64,000 nucleotides of DNA from NCBI GenBank assembly GCA_017999915.1, contig JAGNKX010000011.1, forward strand, positions 38,790-102,789, written 5' to 3'. The first letter of the stretch is position 1, and each line of letters opens with the position of its first letter. The translations under genes and the position numbers were made by a program. Source of the stretch: Spirochaetota bacterium. Its GTDB lineage: Bacteria > Spirochaetota > UBA4802 > UBA5550. The notes under the pieces are model-generated. The model had not been told where the DNA came from. It searched no databases and saw nothing but the letters and a program-made list of their open reading frames with translations. Of this stretch, positions 42,549 to 50,728 are shown piece after piece.

Positions 42549-44495
42549 ATGAAAAAATTATTTTTATTATTCATCATTCTCCACTGTGCGATCATTCCAT
42601 TATATTCCAATGATGATTCCCTTCTTATTGACTCAAAAGATAAGGTCTTTACCCTTTCCGAGAAATGGCTTTTTCTACCCAGCGATAATCTGAACAATAA
42701 AAAGATAGACCTGAATACATCAGACTGGAAACCCCTGTCACCAACCAAGACATGGAACAATGTGCCATATTTAAGGGATTATGATGGGAACGGCTGGTAT
42801 AGATTAAACTTGTTATTATCGGAAGAAATTCAAAGTCCTGCATTAATGATGTATTTTCATTATAAAAGTTCACAGGTGTATTTGAATGAGCAATTAATCT
42901 ATGACAATCATGCAGATTTTTCAAAGAACAATAAACAAAGCATCGCGGGTAAACCCGATATTGTTTATATACCGGAAAAGTTGCTCCATAAAGGAAAAAA
43001 CGTATTAGCTGTCAGAACCGGCAAAAAAGACGAGGGAGGTTATTTAGGAGACTTTCTGCTCGGCCCATTGGACCAAATAAAAATAAAACGGGATATATAT
43101 ATCACATGGTATACCACATTAATAACAATATCATTATTCCTGGGATTCTTTTTCATATTATTATATTTTAAACGGAAAAATGATGTATTCTATATTTACT
43201 TTGCCGGTTTGACAGCATCAATTGGAATCTGGATTCTAGGTTTAAAAGGGATCATTTTATGTTTGATTGATTCTCAATTAGCGTATTATCTAACGACCTA
43301 CATTGGTGCATTCCTTACACCAATAATGGTTCTGAATTTTCTTCAATCATTCCTGAAACAAAAAAAGCATATACTCACAAGATTGTTCGAAATTATATAT
43401 TCGTTCTTCGCACTTTTCCTTATTTCTGAGATAATACTTTCCGGTCAAATATACATCTTTAAAAAATTGATATTCAAACCCTTTATGTTTACGACAGCAG
43501 TACTCATATTGTTCGGTATCTATCTCTCTATCATCGGGATAAAAAATAAAATACATTATGCAAAGACAATTGCCAGCGGAACAATAATACTGGGAATTTC
43601 AACACTGATTACAATATTTAAGTATACTCTATCATTGAATCTGCCGGATATTACGATCGAATCGTTTTTCATAATGATAATTCTTTTTTGCACCATACTT
43701 GCGACCAGATATTCCGAAGTATTTAACGACCTCGAAACCGCCCATTCCGACCTCCTGGTCCTGGACAAAATGAAAGACGACTTCCTGGCCACCACCACCC
43801 ACGAGCTGCGCACGCCCCTCCACGGCATCATGGGCATAGCCGAGTCGATGGAGACAGGCGCCCTGGGGGACCTGAACGCCCGCCAGAAGGAGAACCTGGA
43901 GCTGATCCGGTCGAGCGCGATGCGCCTGAACGGCCTGGTGAACTCAATCCTCGACTTCAGCAAGCTCCGGGCGGGCAAGGCGGACCTCTTCCTTGAAGAA
44001 GTATCCATCGGCGACCTGGTGTCGTCGGCCCTTTCTTTACTCAAACCCTCGGCGCAGGAGAAGGGCCTGGAGCTCCGGTCCGAAATCGGCGACCTGCCGA
44101 TGATCAAAGCTGACCGGAACCGCCTCTACCAGATCATCTTTAACCTGGCGGGCAACGCCATCAAGTTCACGGACACGGGATCGGTCGTGGTGAAGGCAAC
44201 GACCGGGGACGGCCATGCGCGGGTCTGCGTCACCGATACCGGCCCCGGCATCGCGCCGGAGGACCTGGGCCGCATCTGGAGTCCCTTCACCCAGGCGGAG
44301 AGCGCCGAGACGCGCCACACCGTGGGCACCGGCCTGGGCCTGGCCATAACAAAGTACCTGGTGGAGCTCCACGGCGGCCGCATCTGGGCCGAGAGCGAGC
44401 CCGGCAAGGGAAGCGTCTTCTGCTTCGAGCTTCCCCTTGAGCCGCCGGCTGCGGGCATAGAGAGGACGACCGGCTCCGGCGAAGCGCCGGCCTAG
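42549..44495 (+). CDS. 7TMR-DISM-type membrane sensor histidine kinase (copy 1)
   Basis: This 648-residue protein has a signal peptide (KKLFLLFIILHCAIIPL), an extracytoplasmic jelly-roll sensor at about residues 25-180 (PYLRDYDGNGWYRLNLLLSE), seven membrane helices (residues 185-390) and a short coiled coil. It then has HisKA (TTTHELRTPLHGIMG) and HATPase_c (NLAGNAIKFTD; DTGPGIAPEDLG; GTGLGLAI) domains. DNA up to about 43725 is AT-rich and after that strongly GC-rich; the switch falls at the coiled coil. The stop is TAG; the next gene continues in the same frame. It probably senses the peptide encoded upstream and signals to the receiver-phosphatase. Confidence 0.88.
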   Translation: MKKLFLLFIILHCAIIPLYSNDDSLLIDSKDKVFTLSEKWLFLPSDNLNNKKIDLNTSDWKPLSPTKTWNNVPYLRDYDGNGWYRLNLLLSEEIQSPALMMYFHYKSSQVYLNEQLIYDNHADFSKNNKQSIAGKPDIVYIPEKLLHKGKNVLAVRTGKKDEGGYLGDFLLGPLDQIKIKRDIYITWYTTLITISLFLGFFFILLYFKRKNDVFYIYFAGLTASIGIWILGLKGIILCLIDSQLAYYLTTYIGAFLTPIMVLNFLQSFLKQKKHILTRLFEIIYSFFALFLISEIILSGQIYIFKKLIFKPFMFTTAVLILFGIYLSIIGIKNKIHYAKTIASGTIILGISTLITIFKYTLSLNLPDITIESFFIMIILFCTILATRYSEVFNDLETAHSDLLVLDKMKDDFLATTTHELRTPLHGIMGIAESMETGALGDLNARQKENLELIRSSAMRLNGLVNSILDFSKLRAGKADLFLEEVSIGDLVSSALSLLKPSAQEKGLELRSEIGDLPMIKADRNRLYQIIFNLAGNAIKFTDTGSVVVKATTGDGHARVCVTDTGPGIAPEDLGRIWSPFTQAESAETRHTVGTGLGLAITKYLVELHGGRIWAESEPGKGSVFCFELPLEPPAAGIERTTGSGEAPA

Positions 44496-44510
44496 GCCCC
44501 GGCTCCTCCC

Positions 44511-45782
44511 GTGAAGGGCGCCTTCACCTTTGTGACCGCCTCCAACCCGGAAGTGGCGAGGGCCACCCTACTCGCCGTGGACGACGACCCGGTGAACCTC
44601 CGGGTGCTGGAGAACATCTGCGCCGAGAGCAGCTACAAGCTCATCACCACCGGCGCCGGGCCCGCGGCCCTGGACATCCTGAAGCGCTCCGAGATAGACC
44701 TGGTCCTCCTCGACCTGATGCTCCCCGGCATGAGCGGGTACGAGGTGTGCGAGAAAATCCGTGAGACGGAGAAGGGACGGTACATCCCGGTCATCATGGT
44801 CACCGCCCTGGACCAGGCGGGCCACATGGCCCGGGGATTCAGGACCGGCGCCAACGACTACATCACCAAGCCTTTCAACCGCCACGAGCTGGTGATGCGC
44901 ATTGAGAACCAGCTGGCCATCAAGCAGATGCTCGACATGGAGAAGACCGTGGTCAACGGCCTCCGCAGGGAGAAGGACGCCATTTCAAACATGTTCCAGC
45001 GCAGCGTTGACCTGAAGGAATCGGCCCTGCAGATGGCCGAGTGGGAGAAGATCATAAAGGAGGACCTGGCCATCGCCCGGGCCTTCCAGATGAAGCTCAT
45101 GACCGGCGCGGTGAAGTCGCCCTGGATCGAGTCGAGCGTCACCTACCTGCCCCTCATGGAGGTCGGCGGCGACGTGTACGACATCTTCGAGTTCGGCCCC
45201 GGCGTGATGCGCTTCTTCATCGCTGACGCCACGGGCCACGGCATCACGGCCTCGCTCAACACGGTGAAGATCCTCACGGAGTACGCCACCGTCAAGGAGG
45301 TGATCGAGTCGCCGGCCGCGCTGATCTCCTACCTGAACCGCCGCTTCATGCAGAGCGCCGGGCAGGAGCAGATCGTGTTCGCCTGCGCCGTGGCCGACGT
45401 CAACCGGAAGACCGGAACCGTCACCATGGCCACGGCCGGCCTCCCGTCCCAGTACCTCCTCCGGAACGGAACGGTCACGGCCATCGAATCGATGAACCGC
45501 ATCATCGGCCTCTCCGGCAGCGATGACTTCCGCGAGGAGAGGCATCCCCTCGATCCGGGCGACACCCTCTTCCTCGCCACGGACGGGCTCACGGAGATGG
45601 AGGAGGCCCGCGCCCTGGTCCGCGCCTCCGGCGGCAGGGACATCCTGGGCGAGCAGGTCGCCAGGGCCTACGTCGGCCATGACTTCGAGGCCGCCGCCGC
45701 GGAAATACTGAAATTCTTCGGCGGGAAAAAGCGGATCGCCGGCGACGACATCACCTTCATCGCCGCCCGGAGGATGCTCTGA
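44511..45782 (+). CDS. Response regulator with SpoIIE/PP2C phosphatase output (copy 1)
   Basis: This 423-residue protein has a receiver domain (LLAVDDDPVNLRVLENIC; acceptor Asp in LVLLDLMLPGMSG; Lys in DYITKPF). A coiled-coil linker and a SpoIIE/RsbU-type Ser/Thr phosphatase follow (LPLMEVGGDVYDIF; FFIADATGHGITAS; LFLATDGLTEME). Such proteins usually act on anti-sigma-factor antagonists. The start is a GTG at 44511 with no clear ribosome site. It is in the same frame as the kinase, separated only by one TAG codon and five sense codons, and copy 2 is a real fusion. Translational coupling or readthrough is therefore likely. Confidence 0.85.
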   Translation: MKGAFTFVTASNPEVARATLLAVDDDPVNLRVLENICAESSYKLITTGAGPAALDILKRSEIDLVLLDLMLPGMSGYEVCEKIRETEKGRYIPVIMVTALDQAGHMARGFRTGANDYITKPFNRHELVMRIENQLAIKQMLDMEKTVVNGLRREKDAISNMFQRSVDLKESALQMAEWEKIIKEDLAIARAFQMKLMTGAVKSPWIESSVTYLPLMEVGGDVYDIFEFGPGVMRFFIADATGHGITASLNTVKILTEYATVKEVIESPAALISYLNRRFMQSAGQEQIVFACAVADVNRKTGTVTMATAGLPSQYLLRNGTVTAIESMNRIIGLSGSDDFREERHPLDPGDTLFLATDGLTEMEEARALVRASGGRDILGEQVARAYVGHDFEAAAAEILKFFGGKKRIAGDDITFIAARRML

Positions 45783-45874
45783 AGGGGGCTTCGAAAAATT
45801 ATTGACGCACCTTGCCCTGTCCATTATAATTAGAAGATATAAGTGATAATTGTTACTACCACATTTATTTGGCC

Positions 45875-46186
45875 ATGAGCGCTCAAAGTTTATCATCAAA
45901 ACAAATCCTGGCCTCTCTTCAAGATAATGCCGGTGATTTAAAAAGCAGGTTCGGTGTAGAGAGTATCGGGCTTTTCGGCTCCTACGCCCGGGATACCCAG
46001 TCTGGCGACAGCGATATCGACATTCTGGTCCAGTTCGCCGACGCCTCCTTTGACAACTATATGGACCTCAAGTTCTACCTTGAAGACCTGTACGGCCATG
46101 CCGTCGACCTGGTCCTTATCGATTCCATAAAACCGCGGATCAAGCCTTATATCATGGACGAGGTCCTCTTTGCCCGGGGATTATAG
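45875..46186 (+). CDS. MNT-type nucleotidyltransferase (MntA-like antitoxin)
   Basis: This 103-residue protein has the minimal nucleotidyltransferase motif GLFGSYARDTQSGDSDIDIL with the catalytic G-S and two Asp residues, plus a third acidic strand (AVDLVLID). MntA antitoxins AMPylate HEPN toxins. No HEPN gene follows; the next gene is a DUF4258 protein. The ATG at 45875 is preferred to an upstream TTG. Confidence 0.85.
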   Translation: MSAQSLSSKQILASLQDNAGDLKSRFGVESIGLFGSYARDTQSGDSDIDILVQFADASFDNYMDLKFYLEDLYGHAVDLVLIDSIKPRIKPYIMDEVLFARGL

Positions 46187-46255
46187 GCACTAATTTCGAA
46201 TTAATCCCGTGAAATTGAATGGACATTACACAATGCTTCTTCAATTATTATTTCG

Positions 46256-46540
46256 ATGAATTTCAAAGAAATTAAATATAGCGGCCATGCCATCCAGAGG
46301 ATGTTTGAACGAGGCGTACAAACCAGTGACGTTGAGAATGCGGTCCGCTCATGGAATGTTATCACCTCATATAATGATGACGAACCCTACCCGAGTTATC
46401 TGCTCCTCGGGTTCATCGGCCCAAAACCTCTTCATGTTGTTGCGGGAATTGACGAAAAGAATGATATCTGTTATATTATTACCGTATATCCGCCTGATCC
46501 GGAATTATGGACGGATGGTTTCACAAGGAGGAAGCAGTAA
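46256..46540 (+). CDS. DUF4258 protein, probable RelE-like toxin
   Basis: This 94-residue protein has the DUF4258 pattern: KYSGHAIQRMFERGVQTSDV near the N terminus and HVVAGIDEKNDICYIITVYP near the C terminus. DUF4258 proteins pair with YgiT-type zinc-finger proteins, and such a gene begins at its last base. The couple looks like an MqsRA-like toxin-antitoxin module. Confidence 0.82.
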   Translation: MNFKEIKYSGHAIQRMFERGVQTSDVENAVRSWNVITSYNDDEPYPSYLLLGFIGPKPLHVVAGIDEKNDICYIITVYPPDPELWTDGFTRRKQ

Positions 46541-46764
46541 TGAAATGCATGTTGTGTAAAAACGGCGAAACGAAACCTGGAACCGTGACCATCAGCTTGA
46601 ATAAAAATGAAACCGTCGTGGTAATCAAGGACGTCCCTGCCGATGTATGCGTCAATTGCGGCGAGTACTATCTTTCTTCAGCCGTTGCAGGCGATATCCT
46701 CAAAAAAGCGGAGATCGCTGCTTCCAAGGGTGTTGAAGTCGAGATTATCAGGTATGTGGCCTGA
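46540..46764 (+). CDS. YgiT-type zinc-finger antitoxin
   Basis: This 74-residue protein has two Cys pairs (MLCKNGETKPG with the preceding Cys, and ADVCVNCGEYYLS) that should bind Zn as in MqsA/YgiT N-terminal domains. A C-terminal helix follows. The start overlaps the DUF4258 stop (TAATG) and has AAGGAGGA upstream. It lacks the C-terminal helix-turn-helix of full MqsA. Confidence 0.85.
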   Translation: MKCMLCKNGETKPGTVTISLNKNETVVVIKDVPADVCVNCGEYYLSSAVAGDILKKAEIAASKGVEVEIIRYVA

Positions 46765-46854
46765 CGCGCCTATCCATCGGGATTGATGACTTTGATCTTC
46801 TCCCTCGAAGCCGCCCGTATCAATCTCCTGCCGCAGAGAATAAAACTTATTGCA

Positions 46855-46935
46855 AAACTGTCATTTCGACGAATCCCGGCATTCCGGGATGAGGAGAAAT
46901 CTTGACGGGATGTGAATAATTCAAGATTTCTCAAC
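46855..46935. repeat. MITE-like intergenic element (GAGAAATCTTGA inverted repeat)
   Basis: Contains GTCATTTCGAC, then 12-base arms GAGAAATCTTGA (46894-46905) and TCAAGATTTCTC (46921-46932). Phrases of this kind are common in small non-autonomous intergenic repeats. No gene lies in 46765-47046. Confidence 0.45.
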
Positions 46936-46948
46936 CCGAAGTCGATTA

Positions 46949-46985
46949 CACAGCCCAAACTTTTCAGTTTGGGCTGTGCTGTTTT
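46949..46985 (+). terminator. Rho-independent terminator after the toxin-antitoxin genes
   Basis: 12-bp arms CACAGCCCAAAC and GTTTGGGCTGTG around a TTTTCA loop, followed by CTGTTTTAT. It could end the plus-strand run that includes the YgiT gene. Confidence 0.75.
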
Positions 46986-47046
46986 ATATGCAGGCATCCA
47001 GGAGACATTTGCCGACGGGTATGATATTTACAATAAAGGACTTCTA

Positions 47047-47457
47047 TTATAATCTAGTGCATACGAGTTTTTCAAATTGAGTAACCGATAATATTGTCGT
47101 ATTTAAAAGTCTCCGTGCTCCGATAAAATCCTTATCGCCGGTTATCAAATAATCAGCATCCGAATCGATCGAACATTCCAAAAACGGGGCATCTTTTTGG
47201 TCGCGGGGAAACTTAATTTTTCTTGAAGTTTTAATGCGCTTCGTGGCACCATCAATGAGAGAAAACCAATGCTTTAAAATATTGTCGGGGAGATTGAATT
47301 AAGGGCGTGCAAGTACATTCTTGTACTCTTTGATTTTCTTGCGAGTTACCACCCATTCTATATCAGGATGTTCAACAATGAAGAGTATAACTTTTTCCGG
47401 TGTTTTATCCTTAATGATGGCGGAAACCAATACATTCGTATCTATGACCACCTTCAT
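47047..47457 (-). pseudogene. PIN-domain toxin gene with an in-frame stop
   Basis: Translation from ATG 47457 gives MKVVIDTNVLVSAIIKD and runs 52 codons to TAA at 47299-47301. It then stays open in the same frame to 47047, including FPRDQKDAPFLECSIDSDAD and YLITGDKDF. These are the acidic motifs of the PIN group found with AbrB-like antitoxins. One nonsense change therefore disables an otherwise intact toxin. It overlaps the antitoxin by four bases. Confidence 0.85.
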
Positions 47458-47690
47458 ATCCCGGATCTGTAATCCTTTATTTCCTTAATAATGTCCGCTT
47501 CAGTTATTTTTTTTATTACTGGAAGCTTCTGGGTTTCCTTAAACAGTGACTTCATTTCCTTAGCAAGAGCGCCCCTCTTTTCATCCGCGAAAACTATCAC
47601 CTCTAATTTTTCTCCTTTTTTAAAAGGAAGACCGGATAGCGTTATTCTGCCGGAGCTCTTCATTATTACCGATTTTTTAATTGCTTTCAC
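47454..47690 (-). CDS. AbrB/VapB-like antitoxin of the broken PIN module
   Basis: This 78-residue protein has a swapped-hairpin-like N terminus (KKSVIMKSSGRITLSGLPFK, then EKLEVIVF) and a charged helical tail that should cover the toxin. It remains intact although its toxin gene carries a stop codon. Confidence 0.72.
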   Translation of the reverse strand: MKAIKKSVIMKSSGRITLSGLPFKKGEKLEVIVFADEKRGALAKEMKSLFKETQKLPVIKKITEADIIKEIKDYRSGI

Positions 47691-48245
47691 GATGCTATCA
47701 CCTCTTGCGTATTCCTTGTTTATATTTAACTTTGTTGATAATTTTGTAAATCGATTTTTGTTTATTTAATATACCCGACCATCAATTATGGCAGCTATTT
47801 TCCATTTACTCTCATGTCGCTGGTTTGGATATCGTTCTTGTATACTCGCAAATTATTATTATAACTGAATTTTTATCATTCAAAAAAAGCATTCAATACT
47901 GAAATTATTAAATTATTTCTATTAACCTCATAACACGCCGTCACAAACACCAGCCTGTTCCGTTCTTCATAAAATACCCTGCTGCAAGCTGCCGGGTATT
48001 TTGTCGCATAATGTTTTGCGCGCTTTCATCCCCGGAGCAAAGCCCCGAGGATGAAAGCGCGCCGCGATCAAAACGCTTTAAATTGAGGAATTTTAGATGG
48101 CAATTGAGCTGTATTCCCGTTGCGCCTACCTGTTTGGGCAGTTCGTGGGAAGGGGAAAAAGTTCGACCCGTGTCGTTTTTGGCCCGCCAAGCGGGGTTCG
48201 AAATGACAAAACAAGAAAAATAACAGGTCAATTGGAAAATCTATT
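47691..48245. other. Intergenic region with hairpins
   Basis: No gene is supported. Two hairpins are visible. One is a 9-bp stem AAAATACCC/GGGTATTTT near 47969-48002. The other is a 14-bp stem GCGCGCTTTCATCC/GGATGAAAGCGCGC at 48017-48061. The stretch 48130-48225 contains phrases such as CGAAATGACAAAACAAG, typical of small intergenic repeats. A toxin partner for the Phd-like antitoxin upstream would be expected here but is absent. Confidence 0.5.
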
Positions 48246-48470
48246 TCACCTTTCTCCACGTTCCGCATTGATGAAATCCAGGGTCGCCTTTTTCGTTTTT
48301 AATGTAATCTTCCGGTTCTCCCGCTTCCAGCCCTGTTCAACATTTCCAAAAGGCACCAGCCTGGCAACGGGCTTTCCTTTCCGAGTGATGATAAAGGAGC
48401 TGCCATGCTCCACCTGGTCGAAATATTCCTTTGATTTGTTCCTGAATTCGGTGAATTTGAGATAGTTCAT
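48246..48470 (-). CDS. Orphan Phd/YefM-type antitoxin
   Basis: This 74-residue protein reads MNYLKFTEFRNKSKEYFDQV with SSFIITRKGKPVARLVPFGN, a clear Phd-fold antitoxin. A basic tail follows. No toxin gene lies downstream. A strong palindromic operator stands 25 bases upstream, so autoregulation may persist. Confidence 0.85.
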   Translation of the reverse strand: MNYLKFTEFRNKSKEYFDQVEHGSSFIITRKGKPVARLVPFGNVEQGWKRENRKITLKTKKATLDFINAERGER

Positions 48471-48494
48471 GGATCGCCCCTCTTATGCTTTGAT

Positions 48495-48516
48495 AATGTC
48501 ATTATATAATGACATT
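48495..48516. promoter_or_regulatory. Palindromic operator upstream of the orphan Phd-like gene
   Basis: A perfect 22-base palindrome (AATGTCATTAT and its complement), followed by a second GACA/TGTC-rich dyad to about 48540. Phd-type antitoxins bind such palindromes in their own promoters. Confidence 0.6.
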
Positions 48517-48540
48517 TTGTCATCATGTCAAATTAATTTG

Positions 48541-48849
48541 ACGACAGGAGAAACCCGGAAAGAGCTCCCTCCACGGTCAGGGATGCATTCATGGCCAATC
48601 AAAGGACCGAATACATTCATAGGCCCTGGATCTTACTTATATAAACGAAAGGGGCGGCGAAATATTAAAGATTTTTGCTGAAATGCGCCATTCTACCAAA
48701 AAATAGTACTTTTAAAACCAATCTGAACGGAAGGTACTGACAAGAATCCCCATTACCGTGTATTCGGCAATGATAGTTATCGGTGACTGATCACTTCAGG
48801 ATTAATATTAACTTACATCAGCATTATATTTGACTGTTTATTAATATTA
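48541..48849. other. Spacer before cassette 2
   Basis: No gene is supported. It holds a diverged CCGATAGTTATCGG element (48770-48783) about 65 bases before the radical SAM start. AT content rises sharply from about 48790, marking the left edge of the AT-rich cassette. Confidence 0.5.
48770..48783. repeat. Diverged CCGATAGTTATCGG element
   Basis: Reads ATGATAGTTATCGG, 12 of 14 matches to the family consensus. It is the only member upstream of a plus-strand gene, in the promoter region of radical SAM copy 2. Confidence 0.5.
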
Positions 48850-50505
48850 ATGCGTGATTGCAACATGAAGAACGCCAAGCGAATCACCATAGTAGCCCTC
48901 GGCACATCCCGGAAGGAATATCCCTACCTTCCCGGATACTTTTATTGCACCTCATCAGGAATTCACTACCTCAATGCGGTTCTCAGGGACACTGGATTTG
49001 AAACTACTATTGTAAATCAGGTATCAGACAACCTATTAGAAGAAGACCTGACAGGAATAATCAGGAACTCAAATCCTGAGATAATTCTCTTTAACCAATT
49101 TTTCACTATGCGAGAGCGTTTACACGCAATTGTTAAAGAACTCGGGGAAAACTATATCTACGGCATCGGCGGCCATGATGCCACGTTCCATGCCCTGAGC
49201 CTCGTGGAAGAATCGGATGTCGTGGCAGCCATCGCAGGAACGGAGCGGCGCCCCGTTATATTACACCCGAAATCCAAAAGCCTAACAAAATACTACTCCG
49301 GCATCGATTTCATCTGGCTCGGTGAAGCGGAAAATGGAATTGCCGATTTCCTCAAATCCATCGACAAACAGCAGCATCCCATCCTTGCGTACAATCTTGA
49401 TAATCGAACCAGGGACCTTGACACCCTGCCGATTTTAAAACACGACGATTATACCTCAGAATCCGCCTTTATCGTCACATCCCGGGGATGCATGAAGGAA
49501 GGGTGCGACTTCTGCACCACACCTCTCTACTATCGCGATGGGTGGCGAGGGAGAAGCATAGGCCATGTTGAGGAGGAATTATACAACATAACGAAAGCCG
49601 GGAAAACATATCTTTATATATTCGATGACAATTTCTTCGGTCTAACAGACCAGTCATTGGAACGTGGTGCTGAAATCATCGGTATATGTCGAAAACTTGG
49701 CATCCAGTGCATGCTCCTGTCCACGGTGCGGCAGGTTTTGTGCGCCGATCAGCTTGGGCTCCTTGAAAAAATGTCCGGCACCGTTACCTGCGTGTTCATC
49801 GGCGTTGAGAACCTCTCATCATCGGCGTTGCACAGTCTGGGGAAAAAAACGAATTACCGTGAAAACCTTTTAAAAAACAAGCAAGCAATTGATGCCCTGG
49901 TTCGTTGTGGTATTTTTCCATACCTGGGTTATATGAATTTTCAGCCTGAAACGACATTGGATGAGTTAAAAGAAAGCGCTAAATTCTTATATGAGACAAA
50001 CATGGAGGCATCATATTTTCATTATTTATGCAATCAACTCAATATTCTTGAAGGAACGAAGATATATAATCGTTATTTAAATTCCGGCAGAGCCCGAAAA
50101 AACGAATTAAACGGCATTCTTGAATGTGAATTCAATGATAAGCGGGTTAAAAATATTAATAGCATTCTAAACTCTTTGAGTGACCGATCTCGGAAAATTG
50201 ATTTTTTTATTAATGAAATCGGCAACTTGATATACGCCAACAACTTAATCAATTCACAGGAAGGCTTATCCTATAATAATATTAGAAGAACTATATGCGA
50301 TAATAATATGCGCATATATAATGAAATAATAAATAATATCGAAAAAGAAAATGCCGTGGCAGCTTATATCAACGCTTCGGATGATTATGAAATTCTTTAT
50401 AATGAGTCGATTATATCATTCAAACAGCTTCTGTCATCAATTAATATAAAATCGAATATTTTTAATGATTCGATGACATTATTGAATAATATATCAATCA
50501 TTTAA
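48850..50505 (+). CDS. Radical SAM protein with CX4CX2C motif (copy 2)
   Basis: This 551-residue paralogue of 40606-42180 has the cluster motif SRGCMKEGCDFCTTP, again CX4CX2C, with TYLYIFDDNFFGL and TCVFIGVENLSSS following. The N-terminal Rossmann-like region contains NQFFTMRERL and YGIGGHDATFHALSL; copy 1 has NQFFTTREKI and GIGNHDATFHSLSL. By alignment the true start may be ATG 48865 (MKNAKRITIV). The last 150 residues are AT-rich and weakly conserved. The peptide gene follows after 223 bases, separated by a possible terminator. Predicted maturase of peptide copy 2. Confidence 0.8.
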   Translation: MRDCNMKNAKRITIVALGTSRKEYPYLPGYFYCTSSGIHYLNAVLRDTGFETTIVNQVSDNLLEEDLTGIIRNSNPEIILFNQFFTMRERLHAIVKELGENYIYGIGGHDATFHALSLVEESDVVAAIAGTERRPVILHPKSKSLTKYYSGIDFIWLGEAENGIADFLKSIDKQQHPILAYNLDNRTRDLDTLPILKHDDYTSESAFIVTSRGCMKEGCDFCTTPLYYRDGWRGRSIGHVEEELYNITKAGKTYLYIFDDNFFGLTDQSLERGAEIIGICRKLGIQCMLLSTVRQVLCADQLGLLEKMSGTVTCVFIGVENLSSSALHSLGKKTNYRENLLKNKQAIDALVRCGIFPYLGYMNFQPETTLDELKESAKFLYETNMEASYFHYLCNQLNILEGTKIYNRYLNSGRARKNELNGILECEFNDKRVKNINSILNSLSDRSRKIDFFINEIGNLIYANNLINSQEGLSYNNIRRTICDNNMRIYNEIINNIEKENAVAAYINASDDYEILYNESIISFKQLLSSINIKSNIFNDSMTLLNNISII

Positions 50506-50558
50506 ATATATGGTCTAATATAATGAATCCATGGTTCAATCAAATATAATCAAGACAT

Positions 50559-50612
50559 AAAATGAGCTTTCTTATCTGGTAGTACTCAACGAAATGATAG
50601 TTCATTTTTTAT
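50559..50612 (+). terminator. Possible terminator between radical SAM copy 2 and its peptide gene
   Basis: 10-base arms AAAATGAGCT and AGTTCATTTT (one G-U pair) with a 30-base loop are followed by more T residues. The long loop makes it a weak candidate. If real, the peptide gene needs its own promoter. Confidence 0.4.
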
Positions 50613-50728
50613 ATTAATGAAGTATTTATTCTTATTTTTTAGTATCCCCTCAGTTAAAGATTGTATACAAATAAAATCATTGACTTTTAATGTAAACTTT
50701 ATAGCTTGATTAAAAACTGGAGGTTACC

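Noticed and set aside
46770..46997. 75-codon minus-strand frame
   Set aside because: It covers the MITE-like element and a terminator and lacks a ribosome site.
32581..48470. Prophage or integrative element carrying the island
   Set aside because: No integrase, phage structural genes, transposase or tRNA attachment site was seen in the window; only toxin-antitoxin genes and small repeats.
48469..48681. 70-codon plus-strand frame
   Set aside because: It overlaps the operator of the Phd-like gene and shows no domain or ribosome site.
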